A DNA stretch of 64,000 bases from JBMNKL01 sp050952225 (GTDB lineage Bacteria > Bacillota > Clostridia > Acetivibrionales > DTU013), in NCBI GenBank assembly GCA_050952225.1, contig JBMNKL010000002.1:124001-188000 (forward strand). The letters are read 5' to 3'. Position 1 is the first letter of the stretch; the number at the start of each line of letters is the position of its first letter. Below are positions 38,601 to 48,293 of this stretch, piece by piece. Under the pieces are notes generated by a model, which saw only the letters and a program-made list of their open reading frames with translations, was not told where the DNA came from and searched no databases. The position numbers and the translations under genes are program-made.

Positions 38601-39868
38601 CACCATGTTGCTGTCCTGGTATTCATCCACCAGTATTTCCTCATACCGTCCCCGCAGCTCTTTTGCGGCTTCGGTCGCTTGTCCGTCTTCCACCAGGACT
38701 TTCAGGCAATAGTGCTCAAGGTCGTTGAAATCGAGGAGCCCCTTGTCCTTCTTTTTCTCCATGTAAATCGAATCAAATTCGTTTACCAGGCGGCAAGATA
38801 CTTTAGCTGCGGATAAAGTTTCCTGAAATCCCCGATTGCTTCTGAAGCAGTGACATTGAAACCGTTTTCGTACAGTTTTCTTATTTTTTCTTTCACCTGG
38901 TTCCTGGCAGCCTTTACCTCTTCCTGCAGTGCCTTATCGGCGCCCTTCCCGCACACCGGGAGCCTGGCCGGATCATATGTCGAAAAGGCCTTATGCAATG
39001 CGTCCCAGCAGTCATCGTTCAGATCCTTGCTGTGGGCTGAAGCTTCAGCCTGCTCCAGGGCTGAGCGGCATAGTCTGAGAAGCTCGTTTACTTTCGCCAT
39101 ATCAGCTTCAAGGACACCGCAGTACGGCTCCAGGCCCCGCCCACGGCTTGCCGCCGCTGCCGCTTTTTCAAGCAAGGCCGCCAGGCCCTGCAGCTCGGCG
39201 GCTGCGCTTGTGAGCAGCACACGGGCCCACGGGGTGCTGCTCAAACAGGCGGAAGCGCCGACGTTATACGCTTCAGCCCGGGCGTCAAGCCACTGCTCCG
39301 GCCAGGGGCGGCTGCGTGTGAAGCGATGCAGCGTCAATATAATATCCTTGAGCTCACTATCGCCACGCCCGCCCCCAAAGCTGTCCACCAGCCTGAAAAA
39401 CATGCTGTCTTTATCTTCGTTCTCGTACTTCTCTTCAAACAGTTCCTCCAGCGCATCCAGCTTCATGAGTTCGCTTTCCGTCTCGTCCGCCACCCGGAAC
39501 AACGGATCCAGCTCGAGGCTGTGAAAATGGCTCCTGACAACTTCCATGCAGAAAGAATGAAGCGTCATAATGCTAGCCCTGTCCAGCATAGCCATTTGCC
39601 TTTGAAGGTTATACGATGAGGGATCGGCTTCCAGCGCGTCCGCAAGCGCGCTGCCGATCCTTTCTCGCATTTCGGTCGCCGCAGCATTTGTAAACGTAAC
39701 TACAAGGAGCCGGTCAATATCAACAGGCTTTTCCTTGTCAGTTATTTTCCTTATAATCCTCTCAACCAGAACGGCCGTCTTACCGGCCCCGGCCGCGGCG
39801 GCAACCAGCAGGTTGCAGCCTGTCTCAGTAATCGCATCCAGTTGTTCAGGCGTCCAGCGAATTGCCAT
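35634..39868 (-). pseudogene. addA: AddA helicase-nuclease subunit, one frameshift, with low-complexity insertions
   Basis: The reconstructed protein is about 1411 residues; AddA is usually about 1230-1250. UvrD-type helicase motifs include Walker A AAAGAGKTAVL (about 21-31), VDEYQDSN and VRIMSIHKSKGLEFP. The C-terminal RecB-type nuclease shows GTVMHFVMQ and GIIDCWF...LLDYKTDH. The extra length comes from Ala/Ser/Thr/Gly/Asp-rich inserts, the largest about 90 residues (SAVGEEGSDTASSSG... to ...CGEREKAD). The frame breaks near 38790 (GCCGCCTGG is one C short); adding it joins QLKYLAA to LVNEFDSIYMEKKK. With AddB it resects double-strand breaks. It lies 114 bp after addB. Confidence 0.92.
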
Positions 39869-39982
39869 TACCCTGATCCCCCATCATAACATCATCTATC
39901 AGCCCTGTGCCCATACCGTTCTTTCTTCATCAAGGCAGCCGATGGCTATGCCTCAAAAAATCTATCAATGTGATCCCTAACC

Positions 39983-42900
39983 TCACACCTGGGTCATAAG
40001 CTTCCACAGTTCGTCATCCTTGTAATCAGCCAGCACGCGATACTGGTTGTCCCTGAACGAGGTGTCGAACCGGCAGACCGGGCTGTAACCGCAGTACTTG
40101 CAAGCGGTTATTGCTTTCTTTTTGTACGGCCTGATAGCCACATCCCCGTCCATTATCCCTTTGGCGATATCGGCCAGGACTTTCCTTACGTGCCGGCGGA
40201 GAGCCATAAACTGCTCATGTGTCGCGGCCGATGACCTCCCAAGGGAACCGTCCTTCCTGATCCTGGCGGGGATAATCAGCGAGTCGCCATCAATCTGCCT
40301 ATCCATCTCCCTGACTACCTTCACGTCTGCCAAAACCAGCCCTTTCATCCTTAGCTGCTTCATAACGGCTCTTTCAATTTCCTCGTCCGTGCTGTCCCTG
40401 CTGCAGCGTATCAGCGGATCATCCAGCTTGAAATACAAGACCCCGGCCGGAAGCATTTTGCGTCTGCTGTCAGAGCCTTCTTCATTTCCCATTACGGCGT
40501 CAAGATAGGTCAAAAGCTGCAGTTGAAGGCCGTAGTATACATCCCCGAGTTCCAGGTCCCTGTTTCCCGATTTGTAATCGATAATTCTAAGGTAAGTCCC
40601 ATCTTCGTCCTTCATGGAGTCAATCCGGTCAATCCTGCCCGTCATTTTAACAAGGCTGCCGTCAGGCAATTCTATAACGATCGGAGGATATCTTCCCATG
40701 TCACCAAACTCCACCTCGTAGCCGGACGGTTCAAAGCTGCTCGCTCGCGATATGCCTGCTGATAAGCATTATTGCCTTTGTCACGATTTTCTTAAGACGG
40801 CCGGAAAGGTACAAATATCTCCTGCTGCTTTTAAGAATACTGTTTCCGCGATTTGAAAGCCAATGGTCAACCAGTTCGGAAACCTGTTGTCCGCACCATT
40901 CCATGTCAAGGTTTCTCCAGCTTATGCCCTTTTTTACAAGCATCCTGGAAAACTCGTTAATGATTTCATGCATGAACGTCCCCGCATCCACCGGGTCAAA
41001 TTTGAAAATACGCCGTTCTCTTCGCCCTCAGACCGTACTTGACGTAGAAAGAAAACGGGCAGGCGGCATACGATTCCATCCTGGAAACGCTGGTAAACAA
41101 CGGTTTCCCGTATAGCGCAAAAGCCCTGTCCCCGGTAAGGCGCTCCGCACGGTTGGTATAACTCAATCCGTCGATAATGACGGCACACCTGTCCTTCCAC
41201 GATTCCTGGCCGGAAAACCATTTATAAATCTCTCTCCACCCGTCATGTATCTTCTCCCCGTCATAACGTCTTCTCAGCTGTGCAGCCATTTCGTCAAACG
41301 CGGGAGCCGGCGCCACAGGGTCCGGCGCCGCGGGTCCGGATGCTGCCTGTTCCTGCGTCTCAGGACTTCGGCGCTTCAGACTCGGGCGCTTCATGCCCGG
41401 CTGTCGCGGTCTCAGCCGTTACGTTCCCGGGTGTCGTCACGCACCTGACGCTGCGGGCTCCTGTATTTGGATTCCGGTTCCTGTGCCGCAATCCTTTAGC
41501 CGCAGGCTCCGGCATTTTGCCCTGATTATTCGCACCTGCGGCCGCGCTTCGGAACATAACGCGTGGCAATATCCGTTTTACCTCCGATATGACATGTGAA
41601 GGCCTGAGCGCCCTTCCGTCACGGTCCGCCACCGGATAACTCAGCCTCAGGTGCCTGGATGGCGTCGCGAAAGCCATGTATACCATGAACCTTTCTTCCA
41701 GGCACCGGCTTTTCGAATTTCCCGCGAGTTCAAGGCCGATATTTTCAAGGCTGTCACGGTCGATATCCGATAAAAGCCCTTCATTTCCTCTTGTGCCGGG
41801 AAGCACGCCTTCATTTACGCCAAGAATGCAAAGCGCCTTGATGTCATGGCTCCTCGCTCTTTCAATGTTTGCCTACAAGCACCTGGTCCAGGGCGGGAGG
41901 AATCATGCCAATCTTGTAGCCTGCAAAACCGGCGGCCAATATCTCGCAGAAACGTTCCGTACCGATCGATTCCTCTCCAAGCACTTCAACGATTTGCGAA
42001 AACACGTCCATTATTATATTCCAAACCTGGCGGTATTCATCCGCCCGTTCCAGCAGCCCTTTTGCCGCAAAACTCCGCGACTGCTCGTCTATTCTTTTAT
42101 CGGCGCCCGTATCACTGAGCAATTCATATAAAGCAGTGCAAAATGTTACAGCCCTGGCGCCGCCTTTCGTTTTTTCCCTGAAAGCAATCAAGGGCCCGGC
42201 CAGCTTCCTCCTGGCGGCATTAATAATTTCCAGGCGCTCAATATCGCGTTCGGACGGCCTGTCGTCATTATCCAGGGCTTCCAACGGGTAATCCCAGTCG
42301 TCTTCCCGCATCCAGGCATTCCCCCTGATGCCGTTTGCCAGCACATAGTTTTCCAGCAAATCCAGTTCCTCGCGATCGACCCCGGAAAAGCCCGTTCTTG
42401 CATACCTGAAAACAGATTCATAATTCCAGTTGTTTATAAAAATATCAAGGGCAGACAGAATAAACACTATCAGCGGGTGACCGTCAATATCCCTTTTTCC
42501 GTCCAGGAAGAAGGGTATCCCGTAGCGCGTGAAGACACTCTTGATAATACTTTCGTAGCTGTCGGGATTTCTCATCGTCACGGCAATATCCCTGTAACGG
42601 TACCCCTTGTCCCTGCAAAGCTTAATTATATCACGGGCGCATTCCTCGACTTCCGAGTATGGATTCGCCGACGCGCATATGCAAACATCGCCGGAACTCT
42701 TGTTGAATTTTTCATAAGGATATTTATATATGTTTTTCTCCAGGTGCGCCAATTCCCTGGATTCCGAAAACCGCGGAGAAATAGCGGCTGTGCCGGCTAC
42801 GCCTGCCACACCGGACGCGCCCGCCATACCCGTAACGCCCAGCCTTACGGGTTTCTCCACCCTGATTCCTTCCTTCACCGCCAGCTGCAGAAGCTTTTCA

Positions 42901-43698
42901 GCCGTTTTCCTGACCGGCTCAAACAGCATTGAAGAATTTCCATCGCCGGACCCGGCGGGAAGGCTGTCCGTGCAAAGGCAGACCGTTACCCTTGAAGCCT
43001 TCCTGAGCAGTTTGCCTATAACTTTATACTCCTGCGAAGTAAAGCCGGAAAACTCGTCTATCCATATTTCGGCGCCGTCAAACTGCGCCGACTTGTCCAG
43101 CTTGTTGCACAGCTCCGTTAAATCATCGTCCGCATCCATGTAATCCTTGTGCAGCTGTTTTTCAAACTCGGAATAAATCAGGGCCAGGTCACGAAGCTTA
43201 TCCTTCAGCGGCAGACCATCGGTCAGCTTCTCCGCTGTTTCAGCCAATTGAACGGGAGTTACATCGTAGCGCTTGAATTCCGTGATGGCGTCGGAAAGGG
43301 CTTCTGTAAAGCCTTTTCTGAAAGCTGCTTTTGCATATATTCTTAATTCTTTCTACCAGTTTTTTCATGATCCTGAACAGCAGCATGCTCTTTCCGGCGG
43401 CGTTCAGGTGCCGGCGCGTTATGCCCCCGACCTCGCTGAAAACCCTGAATGCCATTCTCCTGAAGCTTAACGCCTCAGCCCCGGGAACACCGAAAAACGC
43501 GGAGATTTTTGCGAGGTTTTTCTCGGCCTGCAGCGAAAACTGTTCAGGCACTATCAATATGAGCGGGCATTTGCCGCCGGATGCCCGTTCATCTCCCGGA
43601 AACAAATTTCCGGCAGTTCTCAGCCTCTCTTCAATTTCCTTAAGGCAAAAAGCCGTTTTCCCGCTTCCTGCCCGTCCGTACACGATTCTGAGCCCCAT
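39983..43698 (-). pseudogene. addB: AddB helicase-nuclease subunit, five frameshifts
   Basis: The span would encode about 1238 residues; AddB is usually about 1160. Recognisable parts are the N-terminal Walker A GRAGSGKT (8-15), IVPEQFSLQAEKN, the middle region with LCRDKGYRYRDIAV, and the C-terminal nuclease with RIIDYKSGN. A four-cysteine iron-sulfur set comes from AACPFSFYVKYGL and CKYCGYSPVCRF. The frame breaks near 43348, 41868 (one extra A), 41365, 41020 and 40743 (a GAGC repeat). Low-complexity inserts (GVTGMAGASGVAGVAG; an Ala/Pro run around 41290-41400) account for the added length. All segments are otherwise well conserved, so either the damage is recent or the sequence is wrong. 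Confidence 0.9.
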
Positions 43699-43860
43699 AT
43701 GCGCCTCCCCGGAAGGCCGGATGATGTTTGGCCCTCTTACCGTACCATCCCGGAAATAATATTATCATAGAGGCACCGGCCTATCAATAAACAATCAATC
43801 TTTCCGCATCCCGTCCCCATTCAACAACGGCCAATCGGGGCCGGCATCTTCTTAAGATAT

Positions 43861-43897
43861 CACAAGCCCTGGAATTTATAAAATTCCAGGGCTTGTG
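43861..43897. repeat. Perfect 17-bp inverted repeat after the ferredoxin gene
   Basis: CACAAGCCCTGGAATTT (43861-43877) and its exact complement (43881-43897) surround a 3-base loop. It lies 27 bp after the ferredoxin stop and about 160 bp before addB. No T-run follows on the minus strand, so a classic terminator is doubtful. Confidence 0.85.
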
Positions 43898-43923
43898 TCC
43901 GGGGGCCGGCAGAAGCCAGTCCC

Positions 43924-44112
43924 CTATTCCACTTTAATTGCCTCTACCGGGCATTGACTCTCCGCTTCCTTTGCCGAGTCTATTAAACCATCCGGTATTT
44001 CACCTTCCGTCGCGACTGCTGTTCCGTCATCGTCCATTTTGAACACATCCGGGCATATCTCCTCGCAAAGCCCGCACCCGATGCAAGTATCCTTGTCAAC
44101 ATATCCTTTCAT
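43924..44112 (-). CDS. Ferredoxin, single [4Fe-4S]
   Basis: The product has 62 residues. One cluster is indicated by CIGCGLCEEICP (about 10-21) plus the distant CP near 54 (SQCPVEA). There is no second complete cysteine set, so this is the single-cluster type of about 6 kDa. It follows hcp by 35 bp in the same direction and may supply electrons to it, which is inference from position. Confidence 0.93.
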   Translation of the reverse strand: MKGYVDKDTCIGCGLCEEICPDVFKMDDDGTAVATEGEIPDGLIDSAKEAESQCPVEAIKVE

Positions 44113-44147
44113 TAAAACCGCCTCCCGGGGATTTATTCTATTTGCTT

Positions 44148-45796
44148 TTATGCCATAAACATTTTAATATCGTCCTCAACATTCGTTATGCCGCCTATGC
44201 CGAATTTCTCAACCAGGACGTTGGCAACGCCGGGCGACAGGAATGCAGGCAATGTCGGCCCGAGATGTATATTTTTGACGCCCAGGTACAACAGCGCAAG
44301 AAGTACTATTACCGCTTTCTGCTCGTACCAGGCAATATTGTAGACAATCGGCAGTTTATTGATATCATCCAGTCCAAAGGCTTCCTTAAGCTTCAGGGCA
44401 ATAACCGCAAGCGAATATGAATCATTGCATTGGCCGGCGTCAAGCACTCTCGGCACACCCTCGATATCTCCCAGGTCCAGCTTGTTATAACGGTATTTCG
44501 CACAGCCTGCCGTCAATATAACGGTATCTCCGGGAAGCTTTCGCGCGAATTCCGTATAATACTCCCTGCTCCTCATCCTGCCGTCGCATCCTGCCATAAC
44601 AACAAACTTCCTGATCTTGCCGGCTTTAACAAGCTCAATTACCTTGTCTGCCAGGCTCAACGTGGTATTGTGGGCAAATCCGCCGGTTATCATCGCCTTT
44701 TTCGATCTCCTGCGGGGGAGCGCATTTTTTGGCATGCTCGATAATTTCGGAAAAATCTTTCGCTCTTGCCGTCTTCCCTGTCGGGAATATGCTTTACTCC
44801 AGGGAATCCTACAACACCTGTCGTGTAAACCCTGTCCTTGTATGAATCCTTTGGCGGCACCAGGCAGTTGGTAGTCATAAGAACAGGCCCGTTAAAGCTT
44901 TCAAATTCCTTATCCTGTCTCCACCACGCGTTTCCGTAGTTCCCGACAAAATGGCCGTACTTCCTGAAAGCAGGGTAATAATTGGCAGGAAGCATTTCTC
45001 CGTGCGTGTAGACATCCACTCCCGTTCCCTCGGTTTGAATCAGCAATTCTTCCATATCTTTCAGGTCATGCCCGCTTATAAGTATGCCCGGATTGTTTCT
45101 CACGCCAATATTAACCTTCGTGATTTCGGGGCTGCCATAGGTGGACGTATTGGCCTTGTCCAGGAGTGCCAATACCTCGACCCCGTACTTTCCTGTTTCC
45201 ATGACCAGGGCCACAAGTTCATCGGTTGAAAGCCCGTCGTCAAGCGTTGAAGCCAGGGCTCTGTGCATGAAATCATATATCTCGCCGCTGCTGAATCCCA
45301 GGATAGCAGCATGATCCGCATATGCGGCCATGCCTTTCAATCCGTACATAATAAGCTGCCTCAGAGACCTGACATCTTCATTCTCCGTGCTTAGAACCCC
45401 TATCTTCCGCTGCCTTTTGCTCAAACTTCTCAAGGCTGTCTCCGTACCACAACGCCGCGTCGTGAAGATCCTTTCCCGGCTCAATACCGGCTTCCGGCAA
45501 CCTGTCCCTTATCTCATCCCTCAGAGACAGCCCTTCTGTTATTTTCTCAACAAAATAGTCCTTGTCAAAGTTAACATTTGTTATCGTTGAAAAAAGCCCC
45601 TCTATGACAAATTTATCGGCTTTATCACTTTTTATGCCGGCTTCGCGGACTTTAAACGGTATATTGAAATACCTTTCAAAACATACAACAGCAAATCCTG
45701 GAGATTCGCCACGTCTCCGGTCTTTCCGCAAACCCCCTTCACTGTACAGCCTTTACCCCCGGCCGTTTCCTGGCACTGATAGCAAAACATACCCAT
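44148..45796 (-). pseudogene. hcp: Hybrid cluster protein (hydroxylamine reductase), four frameshifts
   Basis: The span would encode about 549 residues, normal for class I Hcp of anaerobes. The true start is the ATG at 45796: MGMFCYQCQETAGGKGC continues to GVCGKTGD, giving the C-x2-C-x8-C-x5-C set for the [4Fe-4S] cluster. Hybrid-cluster ligands appear downstream in GHDLKDMEE, TTNCLVPP, LTAGCAKYRYN and DAGQCNDSYS. The frame breaks near 45660, 45405, 44760 and 44700 (one extra A in a run of five). Hcp removes NO or hydroxylamine produced in anaerobic nitrogen metabolism. The ferredoxin gene follows. Confidence 0.92.
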
Positions 45797-45900
45797 AAAT
45801 ACATTTCTCCCCTCTGCAGTAGTATTAACAGCATTTTACCGGCTACTCGGTTTCAAAATATTAATACCACTGTTTCGAGACATGTAAACATCCCGGGATA

Positions 45901-46221
45901 TTATTCCAATACCACCGCCGTGCCGGAAGCCGTGACCATCAGCATATTTCCGCCCTGTCCGAGGACCTCGTAATCAACATCTACGCCGACTATGGCGTTT
46001 GCTCCGTATTGCCGCGCCCTGTTGACCATCTCCGCAATAGCCTGATCCCTGGCGTCAATCAATTCGCCCTCGTATGAGCCCGACCTGCCGCCGAATATAT
46101 TGGTCAAACCGGCTGCAAAATCCTTGATAAAATCCACGCCTGACACGACTTCACCGAAAACAATACCCTTGTACTCCTTTATTCTTCTTCCTTCTACCGA
46201 TGGGGTTGTTGTAACAATCAT
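45901..46221 (-). CDS. YbjQ-family (DUF74) heavy-metal-binding-domain protein
   Basis: The product has 106 residues, full length for the family. Conserved parts are the start MIVTTTPSVEGRRI, GIVFGEVVSGVDF, the central RDQAIAEMVNRARQYGANAIVGVDVDYE, and MVTASGTAVVLE. Members form pentameric rings; the function is unproven. It lies upstream of hcp in the same direction with a 104-bp gap. Confidence 0.93.
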   Translation of the reverse strand: MIVTTTPSVEGRRIKEYKGIVFGEVVSGVDFIKDFAAGLTNIFGGRSGSYEGELIDARDQAIAEMVNRARQYGANAIVGVDVDYEVLGQGGNMLMVTASGTAVVLE

Positions 46222-46391
46222 ATGCGCACCTCCAATATCATTCTTTATAATTATACTGTTCTATTGGGCAAATTTCTTCATGTGGCCGGGAGTTTAAATA
46301 TACATTGACATAACAAATAAACCGTAACTCTTCGCAAAAAACAATCATAAATTATATAGAGGCAAACAATCATATGTTAGGAGGATATCCC

Positions 46392-46943
46392 ATGTATGAC
46401 TACTGTAATGAAAACATGCCAATGATGCCAATGCACAACATGCTCAATCCGGCTGCATCCATGCCTGCACATAATGCATTCAACCCCATGGCAACCATGC
46501 CGATGCAGAATATGTACAATCCTATGGCGTCAATGCCAATGCACAACATGTTCAACCCTATGGCGTCAATGCCAATGCACAACATGTTCAACCCTATGGC
46601 AGAAATGTCCGTGGAAGAGCTTGAAAACCTGTACCCCCAGACCTATAAAGTAATCCAGCCTGAGGTCGAAAAGGCGTGCGACAAGTTCATAAGCAAATTT
46701 GGAGAAAAATGTCCCGACAAGGCTGACGTCGAATCAATGGTCAGCGACATATACGACAAGGTCGAACCCAATGTCGAGGCTATAATCAAGAACAGCCCGA
46801 TGGCAGATGAACGGCAGTTTTTCGGAGGCGGCAGGAGGATTTTGAGAGATTTCATTGCGGCATTGCTCATCGCAAACCTGATCCGCAGGAGAAGGCGCCC
46901 CTTCTTTGGATTCCCGTTTTCTCCATTTGGAGCAGGCTTCTAG
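46392..46943 (+). CDS. Met/Asn/Pro repeat protein, possible spore-coat-type
   Basis: The product has 183 residues from the ATG at 46392, chosen because AGGAGG lies 7 bases upstream. Five 12-residue repeats of type MPMHNMFNPMAS occupy about 12-71. A helical domain follows with LYPQTYKVIQPEVEKACDKF, then an Arg-rich, aromatic C-terminus (RRRRRPFFGFPFSPFGAGF). The YP-x-Y-x-x-x-x-P-x-V-x-x-x-C pattern recalls small clostridial proteins linked with the spore coat, but I cannot place it in a named family. The Met- and His-rich repeats could bind metal. No downstream partner. Confidence 0.7.
   Translation: MYDYCNENMPMMPMHNMLNPAASMPAHNAFNPMATMPMQNMYNPMASMPMHNMFNPMASMPMHNMFNPMAEMSVEELENLYPQTYKVIQPEVEKACDKFISKFGEKCPDKADVESMVSDIYDKVEPNVEAIIKNSPMADERQFFGGGRRILRDFIAALLIANLIRRRRRPFFGFPFSPFGAGF
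46425..46604. repeat. Five 36-bp tandem repeats inside the Met-rich protein gene
   Basis: Each unit encodes a 12-residue MP-x-x-N-x-x-NP-x-A-x repeat. The last two units are identical except at the final codon, so expansion looks recent. Confidence 0.9.
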
Positions 46944-47052
46944 GCAGTTATCCGACTATAAATGAGCCGGTATCCAGGAGACAAAATGGCAGGGCAATCA
47001 ACGGGACAGACGAGGGGACATTTCGTCACCCTCTCTCGTTCCCTGGCATGCC

Positions 47053-47082
47053 CCGGTAAACCTTTACGCCCTTGTTTACCGG
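47053..47082. terminator. Hairpin between convergent genes, possible terminator
   Basis: CCGGTAAAC and GTTTACCGG form a perfect 9-bp stem around a 12-base loop. It lies between the ends of the rightward Met-rich gene and the leftward carboxynorspermidine decarboxylase gene. No T-run adjoins it. Confidence 0.4.
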
Positions 47083-47128
47083 CGCAGCAGGCAATCAATT
47101 AGAAACATGATTATAAAAAAGTATAATG

Positions 47129-48289
47129 CTATGACAGCCTGGACTTGTAATCTTCATAGCCAAATCGCCTGATTATTCTTATCCCGTCCTTTTCGCTGTA
47201 TAAGGCTATGGCCGGAAGGTTCACACCGTTGAACATATTGTTTTTGACCATGGTGTAGTGCGCCATATCGCAGAACACGATCCTGTCACCAGGCTTCAGC
47301 GGCTCCCTGAAAGAGTAATCCCCGATCACGTCTCCGGCAAGGCAGGTGTTTCCGCCAAGCCTGTAAGTAAACGCATACTCATTTGGTTTCGCCGCGCCCA
47401 GGATATCCGGCCTGTACGGCATCTCCAGCACATCCGGCATGTGGCAGGCCGCTGATGCATCCAGGATGGCAATTTTCATCCCGTTATCAATAATATCCAG
47501 GACACTGGCCACTAAAAAACCTGCATTAAGCGCAAACGCCTCGCCCGGCTCCAGGTACACTTTGACGCCGTATTTTTCCCTGATAAACATGATTGAACGC
47601 GCAAGGGTCTCGATATCGTAATCCGGCCTGGTTATATGATGTCCGCCGCCCATGTTGAGCCATTTCATTCCCCTGATACAGCTTCCGAACTTTTCGTCGA
47701 TTACCTTGACTGTGCGTTCAAGCGTATCGGAATTTTGCTCGCACATGGTATGAAAATGCAGGCCGTCAATGCCCTCAAGCTCATCTGGCCGGAAATTGGC
47801 AAGCGTTACGCCCAGTCGCGAGTTCTTGCAACACGGGTCATAAATCGGAACACTTATCTCCGAGTACTCAGGATTTATGCGTATACCGCATTCCACGTGT
47901 TTCCCGGATGCTTTCACCTTTCCCTTGAATCGGTGCCACTGGCTGAAAGAATTAAAAATGACATGGTCGCAATATTTTAAAATTTCGTCAAATTCATCCT
48001 CTATATACGCGGGAGCGTAAATATGGACTTCCCTGCCCATCTCCTCGTAACCGAGCCTGGCTTCAAAGAGCGAGCTTGCTGCGACCCCGTCGATATACTT
48101 TGATATCAGCGGATAAACAGCGTGCATGGAAAAGCCTTTCTGGGCAAGAAGAATGCTGCAGCCTGTCCGTTCCCGGACAGACCGCAGTATCTCAAGATTT
48201 CTTTTCAGGAGCCGCTCATCCACGATATAGCAGGGCGTCGGCAAAGCTTCAAAATCTATTCCCATTGGTAAAACCTCATTCTGATTCAC
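47129..48289 (-). CDS. nspC: Carboxynorspermidine/carboxyspermidine decarboxylase
   Basis: The product has 386 residues, normal for the family. This is a fold-III PLP enzyme with the PLP lysine in LLAQKGFS (about 51), the glycine-rich LNMGGGHH loop (about 230), the EPGEAF substrate/PLP segment and the C-terminal DMAHYTMVKNNMFNG. It decarboxylates carboxyspermidine to spermidine. It starts 4 bases after the dehydrogenase gene, so the two form an operon for the aspartate-semialdehyde route of spermidine synthesis, which needs no S-adenosylmethionine. Confidence 0.95.
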   Translation of the reverse strand: MNQNEVLPMGIDFEALPTPCYIVDERLLKRNLEILRSVRERTGCSILLAQKGFSMHAVYPLISKYIDGVAASSLFEARLGYEEMGREVHIYAPAYIEDEFDEILKYCDHVIFNSFSQWHRFKGKVKASGKHVECGIRINPEYSEISVPIYDPCCKNSRLGVTLANFRPDELEGIDGLHFHTMCEQNSDTLERTVKVIDEKFGSCIRGMKWLNMGGGHHITRPDYDIETLARSIMFIREKYGVKVYLEPGEAFALNAGFLVASVLDIIDNGMKIAILDASAACHMPDVLEMPYRPDILGAAKPNEYAFTYRLGGNTCLAGDVIGDYSFREPLKPGDRIVFCDMAHYTMVKNNMFNGVNLPAIALYSEKDGIRIIRRFGYEDYKSRLS

Positions 48290-48293
48290 TTTT

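Noticed and set aside
46425..46604. 36-bp repeats considered as a CRISPR array
   Set aside because: Units are directly adjacent with no spacers and encode an in-frame 12-residue repeat.
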